Notes under the pieces: generated by a model
What the model was told of the DNA's origin: nothing
Database searches by the model: none
What the model saw: the letters and a program-made list of their open reading frames with translations, nothing else
Position numbers and translations under genes: made by a program
NCBI GenBank assembly: GCA_965153355.1
Contig: OZ231127.1
Location: forward strand, 36,952,001 to 37,016,000
DNA: 64,000 nt
From: Flaccisagitta enflata
Taxonomy: Eukaryota > Chaetognatha > Sagittoidea > Aphragmophora
Direction: 5' to 3'
Shown: one piece after another, positions 22,270 through 33,367 of the stretch
Layout of the letters: each line of letters begins with the position of its first letter
Position numbering within the stretch: the first letter of the stretch is position 1

Positions 22270-22560
22270 TTTTAGATGCGTCCTCGCATCTCTATAATAG
22301 GCTGTGTCCATCGGTTGGTCGGTCGGTTGGTCGGTCAGTTGGTTGGTTGGTTGGTTGGTAACGCATTCATTAAAAACATCAAAATCAAGCATTTTTTCAA
22401 TGGAAAAGTGGTTCTACCCCAGTAAAAAAAGCATACAACAAGTAATTCATTCATTCAATCATTTATTCATTCACAAATGACATTCATTCATAAAAAAACA
22501 TTCATTCATAAAAAACGTTCATTCAAAGAAGACGCATAGTTGGCCTACTTGGCCTTGTTT
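22270..22560 (-). mobile_element. F-type repeat, AGATGCG stem
   Basis: Plus strand reads TTTTAGATGCGTCCTCGCATCTCTATAATAGGCTGTGTCC, a GGTTGGTCGGTC array, GTAACGCATTCATTAAAAA, a long insert with ATTCATTC repeats, then GACGCATAGTTGGCCTACTTGGCCTTGTT. The 3' stem is AGATGCG/CGCATCT, and the 5' motif on the element strand is ACTATGCGTC, keeping the ATGCG version. Confidence 0.85.
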
Positions 22561-22604
22561 AGTTGAGAAAGCCTCAGATTTTGAGTTTTAAGTGCTGGCG
22601 TGAT

Positions 22605-22656
22605 GGACCCACGGACAGACATGACTTCTTACAGAAATGTGATGACGCATCTAAAA
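22605..22656 (+). mobile_element. F-type 3' end fragment
   Basis: ACGGACAGACATGACTT...GATGACGCATCTAAAAATG: array remnant and the right half of an AGATGCG-type hairpin, directly beyond the opposite-orientation F copy. Confidence 0.5.
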
Positions 22657-22792
22657 ATGCGGTGAAAGATCCGAAAACGTTATACAAACAATGAGAAATT
22701 TCAATATCTGCAACAATATTCTATGTATCATTTTTTTCTTTTTCGTTTTTTTTTCCTATTTAGATTAACGATGAGAGAGCGTCGACCCAGTT

Positions 22793-22877
22793 CCATACCA
22801 GATAATGCATTTACAGCGGAATCAACTGAAAGCGCTCTTTATGCAAGAGAACTGTAAATGCTTAACTGGTATGCATC
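22793..22877. repeat. interrupted hairpin
   Basis: CATACCAGATAATGCATTTACAG (22795) pairs with CTGTAAATGCTTAACTGGTATG (22855) around a ~37-base loop. No flanking duplication was identified. Confidence 0.7.
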
Positions 22878-23223
22878 GGAGGACGCACATTGTTTAGAAT
22901 AGATTTAGAGCGCGGATGCAGCAAAAGAATCTAGAGCGTCTGTGAAGGCAAAATAAGATGCTTGAGTAAATGACTGGTTGACGAAATACAGGAATGAAAA
23001 AGCAAGCATAGTAACTGACATGTATCGTATGTAAAGAAGGAAAGGAAACGGAAATGAAAGCAAGCTATTTAAAGGCAAAAGAATTGCATATTGAGTGTAA
23101 TGACAAAAAATTTACCCTTTATCATTAGATTAAATGAAAAGCGGGTGTTTAGGAGGAACAAAGTAATGAATAACAAGTAAATAACTCAAACAAAGGGCAA
23201 ATATTGTTGCATGCGGTTGGGCA

Positions 23224-23386
23224 ATTTTTAGTCGCGGACACGCGACTCTACACCTTGCCGCGTCGGTCGGTCGGTCGGTCCGTCCGTCCGTCCGTCCGTC
23301 ACATTTTTGAATTCCGAGCGGTTTTTGCATTACGGCTCCTGCCCAACCGTCCGCGACTGGATTGCCGTGTATCCGGCCTTGTTTTT
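23224..23386 (-). mobile_element. A-type repeat, GTCGCGGAC variant, complete
   Basis: Plus strand: TTTTTAGTCGCGGACACGCGACTCTACACCTTGCCGCGTCGG, GGTCCGTCCGTC array, TCACATTTTTGAATTCCGAGC, CTCCTGCCCAACCGTCCGCGACTGGATTGCCGTGTATCC, GGCCTTGTT. Same subfamily as 18627 in opposite orientation, with matched 5' and 3' GTCCGCGACT. Confidence 0.9.
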
Positions 23387-23848
23387 TTATGATCGAGGTC
23401 GCAGACAGACGGCCCACCAGTAGATTCGACAAACTCAATCAACAGATGAAAAAGCCATTCGAAAAAAAAGTGATATTTGTGACAGTTATGTATCCTCATA
23501 TATCATGCGAATCTAAAAAAGAACACACGTGCACACCTTTAAATCCTAGACTCTTAGAAGGACATTCATAAAGTCTTTCGTATGCCGCTAGTCTCACACT
23601 ATTACATATCTGATATCTACCTAAAACCTAGACAAAGCGAAAGATAAAATTATATAAAGGGGTTAAAAGACCAACGAACGGACATAAGCCTCATAGCCAA
23701 GATGCCAGGACGCATCTTCAAGTACAAATGCTAGAATCCGCCAGTTTTGACGAATCGATCGTCGCCTAAAGACACGAAGCCATTCGACTGCGCCAAGGCC
23801 GGGCGCTTCTATTTCCTTGCGACACTGTTAACGCGTAGTCCAATGATC

Positions 23849-24070
23849 TGTTTGTTTGTTTGTTTGTTTGTTTGTTTGTTTGTTTGTTGGTTGGTTGGTT
23901 GGTTGGTTGGTTGGTTGGTTGGTTGGTTGGTTTGTTTGTTTGTTTGTTTGTTTGTTTGTTTGTTTGTTTTTGTTTGTTTGTTTGTTTGTTTGTTTTTGTT
24001 TGTTTGTTTGTTTGTTTGTTTGTTTGTTTGTTTGTTTGTTTGTTTGTTTGTTTGTTTGTTTGTTTGTTTC
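23849..24070. repeat. (TTTG)n with (GGTT)n block
   Basis: TTTG repeats from 23849, a GGTT block at about 23886-23931, then TTTG to about 24068 with two TTTTTG interruptions. Confidence 0.97.
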
Positions 24071-24574
24071 TTTTCTGTTCGTTAGTTAATAACCTGTTTT
24101 TTTTCCTTGTTCGATGTTAATATGTTTCCTTTGTCGTTTTCTAGCTCGTTTGTTTGCTGGGAATTTTTTTTTCTTAGTTTTCGATAGTTGCTTAATCGGA
24201 TATTTTTTTTCCTTCGTTTTTTTTTCACGTCGTTTCAGCGTTTTATTGATTTCTTCGTTTCCACGTCAATACTCAGTATTCAACGTGAAGAATATCATCT
24301 GTAAAAAAAGGGAAAAAAGATAACATGAATAAAGAGATGACTACTGAAAACAAATAGAACAAAAGTTGAATCATTTTGTAAAGATAAAGTGGCAAGCCGA
24401 AGCATCATAAGGATCCGATTATAAATGGTAATAGATGCGTCCTCATGAAAAAAAAATCAACATATTAAAGAGATTTACATTAAGATATAGATCAAGATAA
24501 TAAGATATTTCTGATATCCACCCATAAAAAATGAAGGATGTGAGATATTCAATTTGTAATGTCAGAATAAGTTA

Positions 24575-24783
24575 AACAAGTGACGCGGGGTCACAAACTC
24601 ACAATATCGTTGCGAACGGGTGGGCAGGGGCATTCAACCCCCTTTCACACCCCATTTAAAACGCTCATTTTCGCACTTTTTGACTCGTGTCCACGGGCCG
24701 ACAGACTGACCAAGGAATGGACCAACGGACGGACCAACAGACGGACAAAGCCTCTTATAGAGTTGCGTGTCCGCAATCAAAAA
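24575..24783 (+). mobile_element. E-type repeat
   Basis: Head AACAAGTGACGCGGGGTCAC, ATATCGTTGCGAACGGGTGGGCAGGGGC, CATTTAAAACGCTCATTTTCGC, ACTCGTG, mixed GGAC/GACC array, ACAAAGCCTCTTATAGAG, hairpin AGTTGCGTGTCCGCAATC-AAAA. The last stem bases are swapped (AATC for AACT). Confidence 0.9.
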
Positions 24784-24839
24784 GAAGAAGAAATGACAGG
24801 AAAGTCTAGCTTAGAAAATTACTAATACCGACACACCCT

Positions 24840-24877
24840 CAGATTAAAGAGACGTTGTTAGGACGCGTCTAAAAAGC
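24840..24877 (+). mobile_element. F-like 3' hairpin remnant
   Basis: AGAGACGTTGTTAGGACGCGTCTAAAAAG: outer stem AGACG/CGTCT and A5 tail, without an array. Short, so tentative. Confidence 0.4.
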
Positions 24878-24954
24878 CCTCATTAAATTTAGAGCTCATT
24901 TTCCCAATAATGAATAGAAATCATATTTGCATTGCCACTCTGAATGCTTTTTTT

Positions 24955-25126
<172 letters not shown>

Positions 25127-25240
25127 CGTTCTCCCACTTCCATTCGCAAGCAACAGAAAGAATCAATTCACACTTTCACAGGAATCCGTTTAAATTGCGA
25201 ATGTTATTGTTGGTGATGTCGATGGTGATACAAAAATTGT

Positions 25241-25737
25241 GCTTTTTGGGCAGCGGCCCCAAAGGGCCGATGTCCTGTAGAACACAGGGGGGATTTTGAG
25301 ACGTCCGTCCGTCCTTCCGTCCGTCCGTCCGTCCCCCCCCCCGGTTGACTATCAAGGCCTCGAGTTAGCCCTCCCAGGCCTCAATTTATCCCTCCAGGCC
25401 TCAAATTAGCCCTCTTGGCTTCAAATCAGCCCCCCCCTCATGCCACAAATCTGCCCTCCAGACCCCAAATCTGCCCTCCAGACCTTCAATCAGCCCTCCA
25501 AGCATAAAACCAGCCCTCCAAACCTCAAATCTGCTCTCCAAGCCTTAATTTTGCCCTCCATCCCTCAAATATGCCTTCAGTGGCCTAAATTAGCCCCTCA
25601 GGACGGACGGACGTCTCGAAATCCCCCCGGTGTTCTACAGGACATCGGCCCTTTGGGGCCGCTGCCCTGCTCTCACTCCACCTCTTTACTGGATCACTCC
25701 CAGCAGGGCATCGGGTACCGCTGACCATGTGCGATCC
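25241..25737. mobile_element. C-type element bounded by ~70-bp inverted repeats
   Basis: Left block TTTTTGGGCAGCGGCCCCAAAGGGCCGATGTCC...GATTTTGAGACGTCCGTCC and right block GGACGGACGTCTCGAAATC...GGACATCGGCCCTTTGGGGCCGC are reverse complements. Between them lie about 14 units of a CCCTCCAGACCTCAAAT minisatellite. GGGTACCGCTGACCAT follows on the right, as in other C copies. Here the GGAC array sits at the inner ends of both arms. Confidence 0.8.
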
Positions 25738-26443
25738 TTGGATGACTAGTTATGTTTTCCATGTTTTTTCTTCTTTTTTTTCATTTGTTTCAGCTTTCAA
25801 TTTCATTCTTTTGATCTCGGGAGATTGATGTGCTCGAGAAATGTTGTTCACACGCAAATGCAGAAAAAAAAATCGCACACGGTGCCAATCTGCCAGAGCG
25901 TTTACCTTGCACGTGTGGTGTGCAGGGCACGACAAAGTGCCCGAGCACGCAAGCATTGCTTGTACTCAGTTGTAGGCAGCTTGGAGATATCATAGGCAGG
26001 GAGATCTGAAAAAAAAATCCAATGAGAAAAAAATAGAAAAAAAATATATTTATATTTTTTTATTTCATTTAATTCTTCAAACCATTAAGTTTTAAAACAA
26101 CAACATACTGTTATGAGACAAAAAAAAATGTTTTCATTTTGGTAATTTCATAATACATGTAAAATATTGTTATATAAAAATTTCTACAGATATTTTGTAG
26201 GCAGGAACTAGTTACAAAATCTCGCTCTCAGGCAGCTAAAAATGTGGATTTATGACACTGCAAAACCGCGCGTGGCTGTTTTGATCAGATACAAAAACTT
26301 GATAAACGGTACTCAGCTCCGTTTCCAACACATGAACAACGCGTCAGCTGGCCCCCGATCATCGTTGGGGTCTAACTGCGCAAATAAGTGACTTACACAA
26401 CAACTGCGCAGCAGGCCATGGAAAAAAGGAAGAGCAAAATGTG

Positions 26444-26680
26444 TTTTTTTAGTTGCGTGAAACGCGACTCTACACCCCGCTATGTCGGTCCGTCGGTCCG
26501 TCGGTCCGTCGGTCCGTCGGTCCGTCCGTCCGTCGGTCTGTCCGTCTGTCACACTTTATTTTTTTTATTGTTTCTTGCGGTCTTTGGCCTCACTGCTCCT
26601 GCCCCAGTGATCTAGTGACCTCTAATACGGCCCCTGCCCACCCGCACGCGTCTGGGGTAGCCGTTTATCCGGCCTTGTTT
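26444..26680 (-). mobile_element. complete A-type repeat
   Basis: Plus strand: TTTTTTTAGTTGCGTGAAACGCGACTCTACACCCCGC, GGTCCGTCGGTC array, CACACTTTATTTTTTTTATTG, CACTGCTCCTGCCCC, CCCCTGCCCACCCGCACGCGTCTGGGGTAGCCGTTTATCC, GGCCTTGTT. The stem has one G-T type mismatch (AGTTGCG/CGCGACT). Confidence 0.9.
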
Positions 26681-26784
26681 TCATCGCGATCAGGAAGGGA
26701 GGGGGTATTTGAGAATGAGGCTGGATTGACGTCAAATGTCAATTCTTTTTAGCGACGCGACCACGGCAAAGTCAAAGCCGAATT

Positions 26785-26968
<184 letters not shown>

Positions 26969-27118
26969 GTCAGTGATGCAGATTGCTCTTTTGATCATCG
27001 AACAGGGAAAGTGACGCAAAAGACTTGTTGCAGTGACCCAACCAAAAAAGAACAAAAAAGAGGTGAGATACGGTCAGACCGACTGACAGACATGGCGAAT
27101 CAGCTACAAGCGAATGAA

Positions 27119-27230
27119 ACAAGTTTCTCAGGATGAAAATATCGGTGCGGATGGGTAATCAGGGGCGTACACCCACCCCCCGAAAAGCACATAACGGAAA
27201 GGCGGATTAACGGACGGACTAAGAGTTTTA
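27119..27230 (+). mobile_element. E-type repeat, degenerate
   Basis: AACAAGTTTCTCAGGATGAAAATATCGGTGCGGATGGGTAATCAGGGGCG...CACCCACCCCCC, then a short ACGGACGGAC. The hairpin is lost. Confidence 0.5.
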
Positions 27231-27483
27231 CATCAGAGAAAAACTATCGTAAATTCTTGGAAACGACAATAACAAAGAAGTGGTACCCAGTTACAAGGCT
27301 CAAATTTCATCAGTCATTAAAAATTTAGCTTCCCTAGCCTTGAGAAAAGTATAAATATTTGCGCAAATTAATGCCGAGATATTTCTACATTCCTGTTCCA
27401 AAATACAAGCTAGAAGAGAAAAGGATCTGACCTCAGAAATGAGGCTAAATTCAGCTAAAAACATACGACTGAAAAGCGAGATG

Positions 27484-27508
27484 ATAAAGTTGCATGTCCG
27501 CAACTAAA
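27484..27508 (+). mobile_element. E-type 3' hairpin remnant
   Basis: AAAGTTGCATGTCCGCAACTAAAA: stem AGTTGC/GCAACT intact, array absent. Confidence 0.55.
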
Positions 27509-27815
27509 ATGATACGAAAAACTCATTACGACGAAAAAAGAAAATGCAAATCATAATCAAGGAATTATCTAAATTCAAAGTAGATTTACGAAGCGCGACA
27601 ACAAAAAAATAAATAGTCAAATTGTAGTGTTCAGTTACACGTGGAAGGAACGGCAATCTAATGAGGAGACAATTCAACTGTTATAGAATAGAGTAATTGA
27701 ATTTTGTTTCTTTTCCGTAGAGTGGTAATATCGACTTTTCATCTCAGCATTTTCAACTTCATTCACCCTGCGCGTGACTGTGGAAGCCATACATCCGGAA
27801 TGGTTACTTTGTTTC

Positions 27816-28023
27816 AAGTCGCGTGCACGCGACTCTATAACCCGCTCTGTCCGTCAGTCCGTCCGTCGGTCCGTCCGTGCGTCGGTCTGTAACACTTTGC
27901 TTTTTTTAGCGTTTACGAATGGTTTGTGCGTTACTGCTCCTGCCCAACTGCTTAGTTGGTCTATCTCATCACTGCCCCTGCCCACCCACACGCGACTTTG
28001 GTAGCCGTGTATCAGGCCTTGTT
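27816..28023 (-). mobile_element. complete A-type repeat
   Basis: Plus strand: CAAGTCGCGTGCACGCGACTCTATAACCCGCTCTG, GTCCGTCGGTCC array, TAACACTTTGCTTTTTTTAGCG, CTGCTCCTGCCC, CCCCTGCCCACCCACACGCGACT, GTGTATCAGGCCTTGTT. Perfect palindrome; the flank before it is CA rather than the usual T-run. Confidence 0.88.
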
Positions 28024-28051
28024 TTTTTTACGAGCGCCAACGCATGTTAAT

Positions 28052-28146
28052 GAGATGCTCTGTCCGTCCGTCCGTCCGTCGGTTAGTCACGCATTCGTTC
28101 GATGATTTACACAGCGCACGTATTGGGCTACTTGGCCTTGTTTTTG
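28052..28146 (-). mobile_element. F-type repeat, degenerate hairpin
   Basis: Plus strand: GAGATGCTCTGTCCGTCCGTCCG, GTCACGCATTCGTTCGATGATTTACACAGCGCACGTATTGGGCTACTTGGCCTTGTT. The body matches 38231 and 45419; only half of the stem remains. Confidence 0.7.
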
Positions 28147-28255
28147 CATGGACAGATTGGATATGTAACCTAAAATCAGTCAGTTGCCGAGGTAAAGCCA
28201 CCCCGCATTTGTATCAATACCGAATCGAAAAGCGGCGGTGATGGCGGTCGCAGCA

Positions 28256-28480
28256 GTGTTGTAAGAGGCAGAGGCAGAGGCAGAGGCAGAGGCAGTGCAG
28301 AGGCAGAGGCAGGGGCAGCGGCAGAGGCAGCGGCAGAGGCAGAAGCAGAGGTAAAGGCAGGGGCAGGGGCAGAGGGAGCGATGGAGGCAGAGGCAGGGGC
28401 ATAGGCAGCGGCAGAGGCAGCGACGGAGGCAGAGGCAGAGGTAGCGGCAGTGGCAGCGACGGAGGTAGAGGCAGCGGCAG
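28256..28480. repeat. (GGCAGA/GGCAGC)n hexamer minisatellite
   Basis: About 37 hexamers, mostly GGCAGA with GGCAGC, GGCAGG and GACGGA variants. The Leu/Pro and Ala/Ser ORFs on the minus strand arise from it. Confidence 0.93.
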
Positions 28481-28701
28481 AGTCAGCGGTCATCTTGGCT
28501 GAGAAAGCGGTGTCAGCGGCGGCGTTGGTGCAGCAGGTCCGCGGAGGCGGCGGCCACGCTAATATAAAATTCAGTAGGCCGTGACCTTGAGCGTTTGAGG
28601 TCTGGCCCTTGAAGGCACCGAGCGTGGGGGTCGTCATGGGTTCATTGTGCCGACCGCTCACGCTCACACACAAACACATGTACGCTCAAATGCACGCTTG
28701 A

Positions 28702-28702
<1 letters not shown>

Positions 28703-28752
<50 letters not shown>
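28703..28752. repeat. (CA)n microsatellite
   Basis: About 25 CA units; further interrupted CA-rich sequence extends to about 28910. Confidence 0.95.
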
Positions 28753-28753
<1 letters not shown>

Positions 28754-28933
28754 TCACAGTCGAACACAAGGAACCCCGGCAACAGCAAAAAGACAACCAC
28801 GCACAGGAAATTGCACACGCGACCCCACACTTTAAAACTTCGCAGCACACGCATACGAAAACACACACACGCACACACACTCAGTTGAACACGTACAAGC
28901 TTACGCACACGCAGTCGTTTGACATTGACGCGC

Positions 28934-29142
28934 TTTTTTAGTTGCGGACATGCACTTCCATGAGTGGCTTTGTCCATCCGTTGATCCGTTGGTCCGTCAC
29001 GCTGGAGCGTAAAACGCGCATTTATGACGCTCCAGTTGTTATTGTATGTGGGGGGAGAGGTTTGGGGGCTAGATTTGGGTGAGGCCGAGGGTTGAATAAC
29101 CCTGCGCACCCGTCCGCAACGATATTGTGACCCCGCGTCGCA
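28934..29142 (-). mobile_element. E-type repeat
   Basis: Plus strand: TTTTTTAGTTGCGGACATGCACTTCCATGAGTGGCTTTGTCC, a short GTTGATCCGTTGG array, AAAACGCGCATTTATGACGCTCC, G-rich block, GCACCCGTCCGCAACGATATTGTGACCCCGCGTCGC. The 5' motif CGTTGCGGACGGGT is intact; the hairpin is partly degraded (ATGCACT for ACGCAACT). Confidence 0.85.
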
Positions 29143-29369
29143 CAACTACGTCACACAACTACGGAGCGTTGGAGCAAATCAATCGCTTCAGACTATCGAG
29201 AAGGAGCCGAAAAAAAAAAGAAAGAGGTCGAAGTGACTTTACAATCAGAAACTTAGGAGACTGACGCCAAGAACGTCATGACCAAAACCGTCGATGGTAC
29301 TAGACAGCCGCCGACACCACGAACAACGCCACCGACGCGAAAGACATGGCAGGGCGCGAGGGGGGGGGG

Positions 29370-29710
29370 GATAGCTCAGTGTTAGGGATCCCGCTTGTCA
29401 CCCACTGGGTTGCAGGTTCGAGCCTCGCTCTTAGCAGGTCCTTCTAACGGAGGTTTGAAGATCTGCCATCACGGCAAGGTTTGAGGGGGTTGCTGCATGT
29501 TCCAGAGCATACGTTAGCTTAGAGGGGAGGGTAGACCGTATGACAATACAAGAAAACACATTGACACCCTGACACATCGGAATCTTAAGTCTGAATACAA
29601 GCAGGGCAAAGTGCATGAGCCCAATGTGGTGGTCGTATAGCCGAATCGTGAACAACCCCCTTTCGGGTAAGACTCCCCGGCAAACAACAACAAGAATAAC
29701 AAAACAAAAC
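29370..29710 (+). mobile_element. tRNA-derived SINE
   Basis: A 5' tRNA-like head has A-box-like TAGCTCAGTGTTAGG (29373), an anticodon-loop-like CTTGTCACC resembling tRNA-Asp(GTC), and B box GGTTCGAGCC (29415-29424). The anticodon stem does not pair, so it is not a working tRNA. About 260 bases of unrelated body follow, ending CCCTTTCGGGTAAGACTCCCCGGC and an A-rich CAAACAACAACAAGAATAACAAAAC tail. Similar GCCGACGCGAA(A/C)GACA sequence on both sides suggests insertion into a duplicated GCC-rich repeat. Confidence 0.7.
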
Positions 29711-29839
29711 AGCCGCCGACGCCTGCGCCGACGCGAACGACACGAGACAGCCGTCACCGTCGCTGCTGCCAATGCTGCTAGACAGCCACTGAGGCCAAGA
29801 GGTCAACACCGATGCATCTTACATCGCCTAAATCACCAT

Positions 29840-30016
29840 GAAACCCACACTGAACCCACACTGAACCCACACGGAACCCACACGGAACCCACGAGGAACC
29901 CACAATGAACAAACACTGAACTTAAACTGAACCCGCACTGAACCCACACAGAGCCCAAACTGAGCCCCTACTGAAACCACACTGAACCCACACTGAACCC
30001 ACACTGAACCCAAACT
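29840..30016. repeat. 11-bp minisatellite (ACCCACACTGA)n
   Basis: About 16 units, with variants ACGGA, CAATGA and ACAGA. Because 11 is not a multiple of three, all frames are sampled. Confidence 0.93.
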
Positions 30017-30169
30017 TAGCTGGCGACACCGGTGATGCCAATTACGCTGAGTGACGATGTTTTTTTTAGGTAAGTCGGATGGTTTGAGGGTGGTTCATCC
30101 GGATTACGGGTGAGTTTGTTGCATGGTGAATGGTGAACATTGGTGATGGTGCTCTTGTTCGATTTTCTT

Positions 30170-30250
30170 CTCCATAATCGTCTTGAATTCGTCAACAACT
30201 GACAGTTTGTTTTCACTGAAAAATTGTTGTTGTTGTTGTCGTTGTTGCTG
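30170..30250. repeat. dispersed motif ending in (TTG)n, copy 1
   Basis: ATCGTCTTGAATTCGTCAACAACTGACAGTTTGTTTTCACTGAA followed by TTGTTGTTG. The same sequence precedes the much longer (TTG)n at 34356-34410, so the two loci descend from one repeat whose TTG end has expanded to different lengths. Confidence 0.75.
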
Positions 30251-30387
30251 TTGTTTCTTCCAGGTCAAAGGTAGTTTTATTGCATAGTGCAGTTTTATCC
30301 CGCTATAACAGATCCAAGAGTAACGGAAATCCGCCTATAACAGAGTGCCGCTACTCGGAAGCATATGAGCGCCTCCCGGAAGATCTT

Positions 30388-30501
30388 GGAATAAAAAGAG
30401 GAAGAAGAAGAAGAAGAAGAAGAAGAAGAAGAAGAAGAAGAAGAAGAAGAAGAAGAAGAAGAAGAAGAAGAAGAAGAAGAAGAAGAAGAAGAAGAAGAAG
30501 A
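30388..30501. repeat. (AAG)n microsatellite
   Basis: About 38 uninterrupted triplets. Confidence 0.98.
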
Positions 30502-30979
30502 ATGGAAAGGAGAAGAAAGTTGAGTTATGAATTTTTTAATCTTTTTGTATGAAATAATTGAATCGATTTTTTTCTTAAATTGCTTCAGTGACCATGTGAA
30601 TTTAAGCACACTTAACTTGAGCCGCTCTTTTTAGGTGGTCAAAAGCTGGGCATAGAGCTCGCCTGATCAGGCTTGTGGTCCACAGTCGTGAACCATGTCA
30701 TTGACTTAAGGGTTCGGAACAGGTCTTCTCTTATTCATTTCTCTGGCCGGGCCCACCGGGCCCGCTCCTCCAAACATGAGCAATTCTCTCTAAACTGCAA
30801 ACGTTCCTAATGAGAGAGAGAATATTCAGATTATTGTTTCTGTTGCACGAATCTAGTATCTGATCAAAGTAATTTGGAATAAAAAGTTGAATGCAAAGAA
30901 GACAGCTAAATGACAACGGTCCAACCAGGCCCGCTGCTAGCAAAAAACAAAGGGCCCGACAGCCAAAATGTGGGCCTTA

Positions 30980-31067
30980 GGCCCGCGGGCTCGCTCCTCC
31001 AAATATCAGTGTGCCATCACTCAGGCCCGCGGGCTCGCTCCTCCAAATACCAGTGTGCCATCACCCA
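30980..31067. repeat. 44-bp tandem duplication
   Basis: GGCCCGCGGGCTCGCTCCTCC starts at 30980 and 31024, with one substitution between copies. A third diverged relative (GGGCCCGCTCCTCCAAACAT) lies near 30758. Confidence 0.9.
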
Positions 31068-31726
31068 TTTCATGTAGACCTTGGTCGCCAAATGAAGTGG
31101 AGGCCAAGTATCTAAAAGAACCCCAAAAAGTATCCAGAAAGTATCTAGGATTTTTTGCTAGTATCTAGATTAGTATCTAGGTAATATTTTATTAAAGAAA
31201 TCAATATGAATAATTATATTTGTCAAAAAAAAAACATTTGGGTGATATAAATAGACTGATTAATGTAGAAGATGCTGCAACTCTTGAGCTCATAACTTTT
31301 TAAATCAACAATGCAAAAGAAAAGATTGCCATAGAAAACTTATGGAGTCATATTGGCTTGTAACAGCAGGGATTATTTTGCACGTCATAGTTTTATAGCC
31401 ATATAATTATTGCTTATAACTTCTAATCTCCTCATCTCCCGATGAAAAAGTACGGGAAGTATTTTGGCCCAGGCATTGCCTTTATTTCATAAAAAAAAGC
31501 AAGCAAGGTGGCGCCCATAAGTAAAATTAATCAAATAGCAAAAAAAATTGCACACCTTGATGTACAAAGCCAATCCCAACAGGTACTACTTGATTTGGTA
31601 CAATTAGAACTAAAAATAGAACTAGAAAGATTAGAAAGAATAGAGATATTTTTTAATAGCTATTTTCATTGACAAGGCCTTATACATTCCCCCCAGTTGC
31701 GGACAGGTGGGCTACGGCAGTATAGT

Positions 31727-31947
31727 AACAAGGCCGGTTACACGGCTACCCCAGTTGCGTGTGGGTGGGCAGGAGCAGTGAAAGAAAAGGTCACTGGAGT
31801 ATTTGGGCAGGTGGGGTTAGTTCTAAAAGCACAAAAAATCCGAAAAAATAACAGGTCGCCCAAGGGCAATATGTGGTCAGCGATACCCGTTGCACCGATG
31901 GATGGACAAACATAACAGGGTGGAGTTGCATAGCACGCAACTAAAAA
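31727..31947 (+). mobile_element. A-type repeat with concerted C-to-T stem change
   Basis: Head AACAAGGCCGGTTACACGGC, 5' motif CCAGTTGCGTGTGGGTGGGC, GTCACTGGAGTATTTGGGCAGG, a weak GATGGATGGAC array, AGGGTGGAGTTGCATAGCACGCAACT-AAAAA. An otherwise A-type copy in which both the 5' motif (AGTTGCGTG) and the 3' stem (AGTTGC/GCAACT) carry T/A instead of C/G. Confidence 0.88.
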
Positions 31948-31959
31948 GCTGCTCACATT

Positions 31960-32046
31960 TCAAAAAAGTTTCCAACAAATAAACAGATGGACAGACAGAC
32001 AAACCAACAAAGCAAGTTCAAGAGTTGTGTGTCTGACACTAAAAAC
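31960..32046 (+). mobile_element. A-type 3' fragment
   Basis: AACAGATGGACAGACAGACAAACCAACAAAGCAAG...AGAGTTGTGTGTCTGACACTAAAAAC: array, ACAAAGC and a decayed hairpin. Confidence 0.6.
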
Positions 32047-32665
32047 ATTGCTTATGATGCTATGAGAAATCTGGGGCCTCTTTAGGAAAATTATGAAGGC
32101 TATGAAGGCTTAAGGAAAACTATGAAGGTAAAATACTTTCTAGGACACAGTTATTTTATGTCATTCATGATTTAGTAAGAGCATCTTGAATTGATTCAAA
32201 AACAATATTGGATGCTTGGCTGGTAAGCAGGGGCAAAGGCAATATGACTCTTTAAAAATTCTATGGCCAAATTTGCATCATCCAAAAAATCAAACAAATT
32301 CTCTAGCCAAATTTGCATCATCCAAAAAATCAAGCAACTGACTCACAAACATATTAACATTTATATCAGGTATGCATATGCTTTACCAAGATAAAAAATT
32401 CATTTTGTTAGCCCAGATTTAAGTCCATTACTTAAAAAAAATAGTTGAGCATGTTTAAAAAAAAAATAGTTGAGCATGTTTTAAAAAAAGAATTTAAAAC
32501 CACTATTTCAAGTATCCAGATTTGAGCTGGGGTATCTAAATTTTTCTCCTAAAAGTATCCAGATTAGTAGCCAGGATCTAAATGCCTTCTCAAGTATCTA
32601 GGCACCCCTAAAAAGTATCCAGATCTGGATCCTAAGTATCTAGTTTGGCGACCGAGATGTAGACT

Positions 32666-33270
32666 TTAATTTTCAAAGATTAATACACAAATAGGGATCT
32701 TAGTCGCAGAAGGCTGAATATTGTACATAGGGGTGTTAGCGATTTTTTCAGTTGCAAAATGGTCCTTTGTTTCCTTTGCCATAATCAGAATTTTTATCAA
32801 AGTTGACTGTTAATACAAATTTACTTTTTTTTAAAACTATAGCCATTACAGTGGAGAAATTATCTTAAAACTGTGCTATGCAAATGAGAGTTTTGTTACT
32901 CATTTTAGATTTAAACCATTAGATTGAAATTTGGCGTGGAATTGTCAAGGATTTGGGCATCAAGGCTGAATTTGATAAATTGTAAGAGGAATAAGCTAGT
33001 CAGATAGCCAGATAGGTTAGAATGGGAAGTTAAACAAGTAATTAGACAAGATTCACAAGTATACAGTAAAGTATCAGGTAAGTCAGAGGGTACAAGGAGG
33101 AATTACATGCTTCTCGGAAGGAAAGAAAATAAAGCACGCCTGCCCAACAGAAGAATAGTACCGTGCTCCGTTTCACCACTACAAACATAAATCCATAATT
33201 ACATGATTACATGATTACATAAGTACATTGTCACAGTCCATAATTGAACTAAAAATGATTTAATTCAATA
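32666..33270. other. AT-rich spacer
   Basis: No ORF above 60 codons, no tandem repeat beyond short ACATGATTACATGATTACAT (about 33205), no family member recognised. Confidence 0.5.
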
Positions 33271-33271
33271 A

Positions 33272-33335
33272 TACTACGGACGGACAGACGGAGCGACACA
33301 CTGAGTTCAAGAGCCGCGTGCAAGCAATCAGATTT
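33272..33335 (+). mobile_element. A-type 3' fragment, degenerate
   Basis: ACTACGGACGGACAGACGGAGCGACACACTGAGTTCAAGAGCCGCGTGCAAGCAATCAG: array and a broken hairpin. Confidence 0.5.
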
Positions 33336-33367
33336 GTTGGGTTCGTCTCAGCAGCTTAGATCCATGA

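Larger units (their letters stand above)
31070..32665. mobile_element. possible transposon-like unit with AGTATCYAG subterminal repeats
   Basis: Left end CTTGGTCGCCAAA (31079) and right end TTTGGCGACCGAG (32644) are inverted. Both ends carry several copies of AGTATCTAG/AGTATCCAGA: about five at 31105-31175 and about seven at 32505-32645. The interior is AT-rich with no ORF and has an A-type repeat inserted at 31727. Clustered subterminal motifs are typical of some DNA transposons. No target duplication was established. Confidence 0.45.

Noticed and set aside
28176-28679. Ala/Ser/Pro-rich 167-codon minus ORF
   Set aside because: Its centre is the GGCAGA hexamer satellite, other frames are equally open, and no domain is visible.
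29370-29445. Functional tRNA-Asp gene
   Set aside because: Anticodon loop looks right, but the anticodon stem and acceptor stem do not pair and an unrelated body with A-rich tail follows, so it is a SINE.
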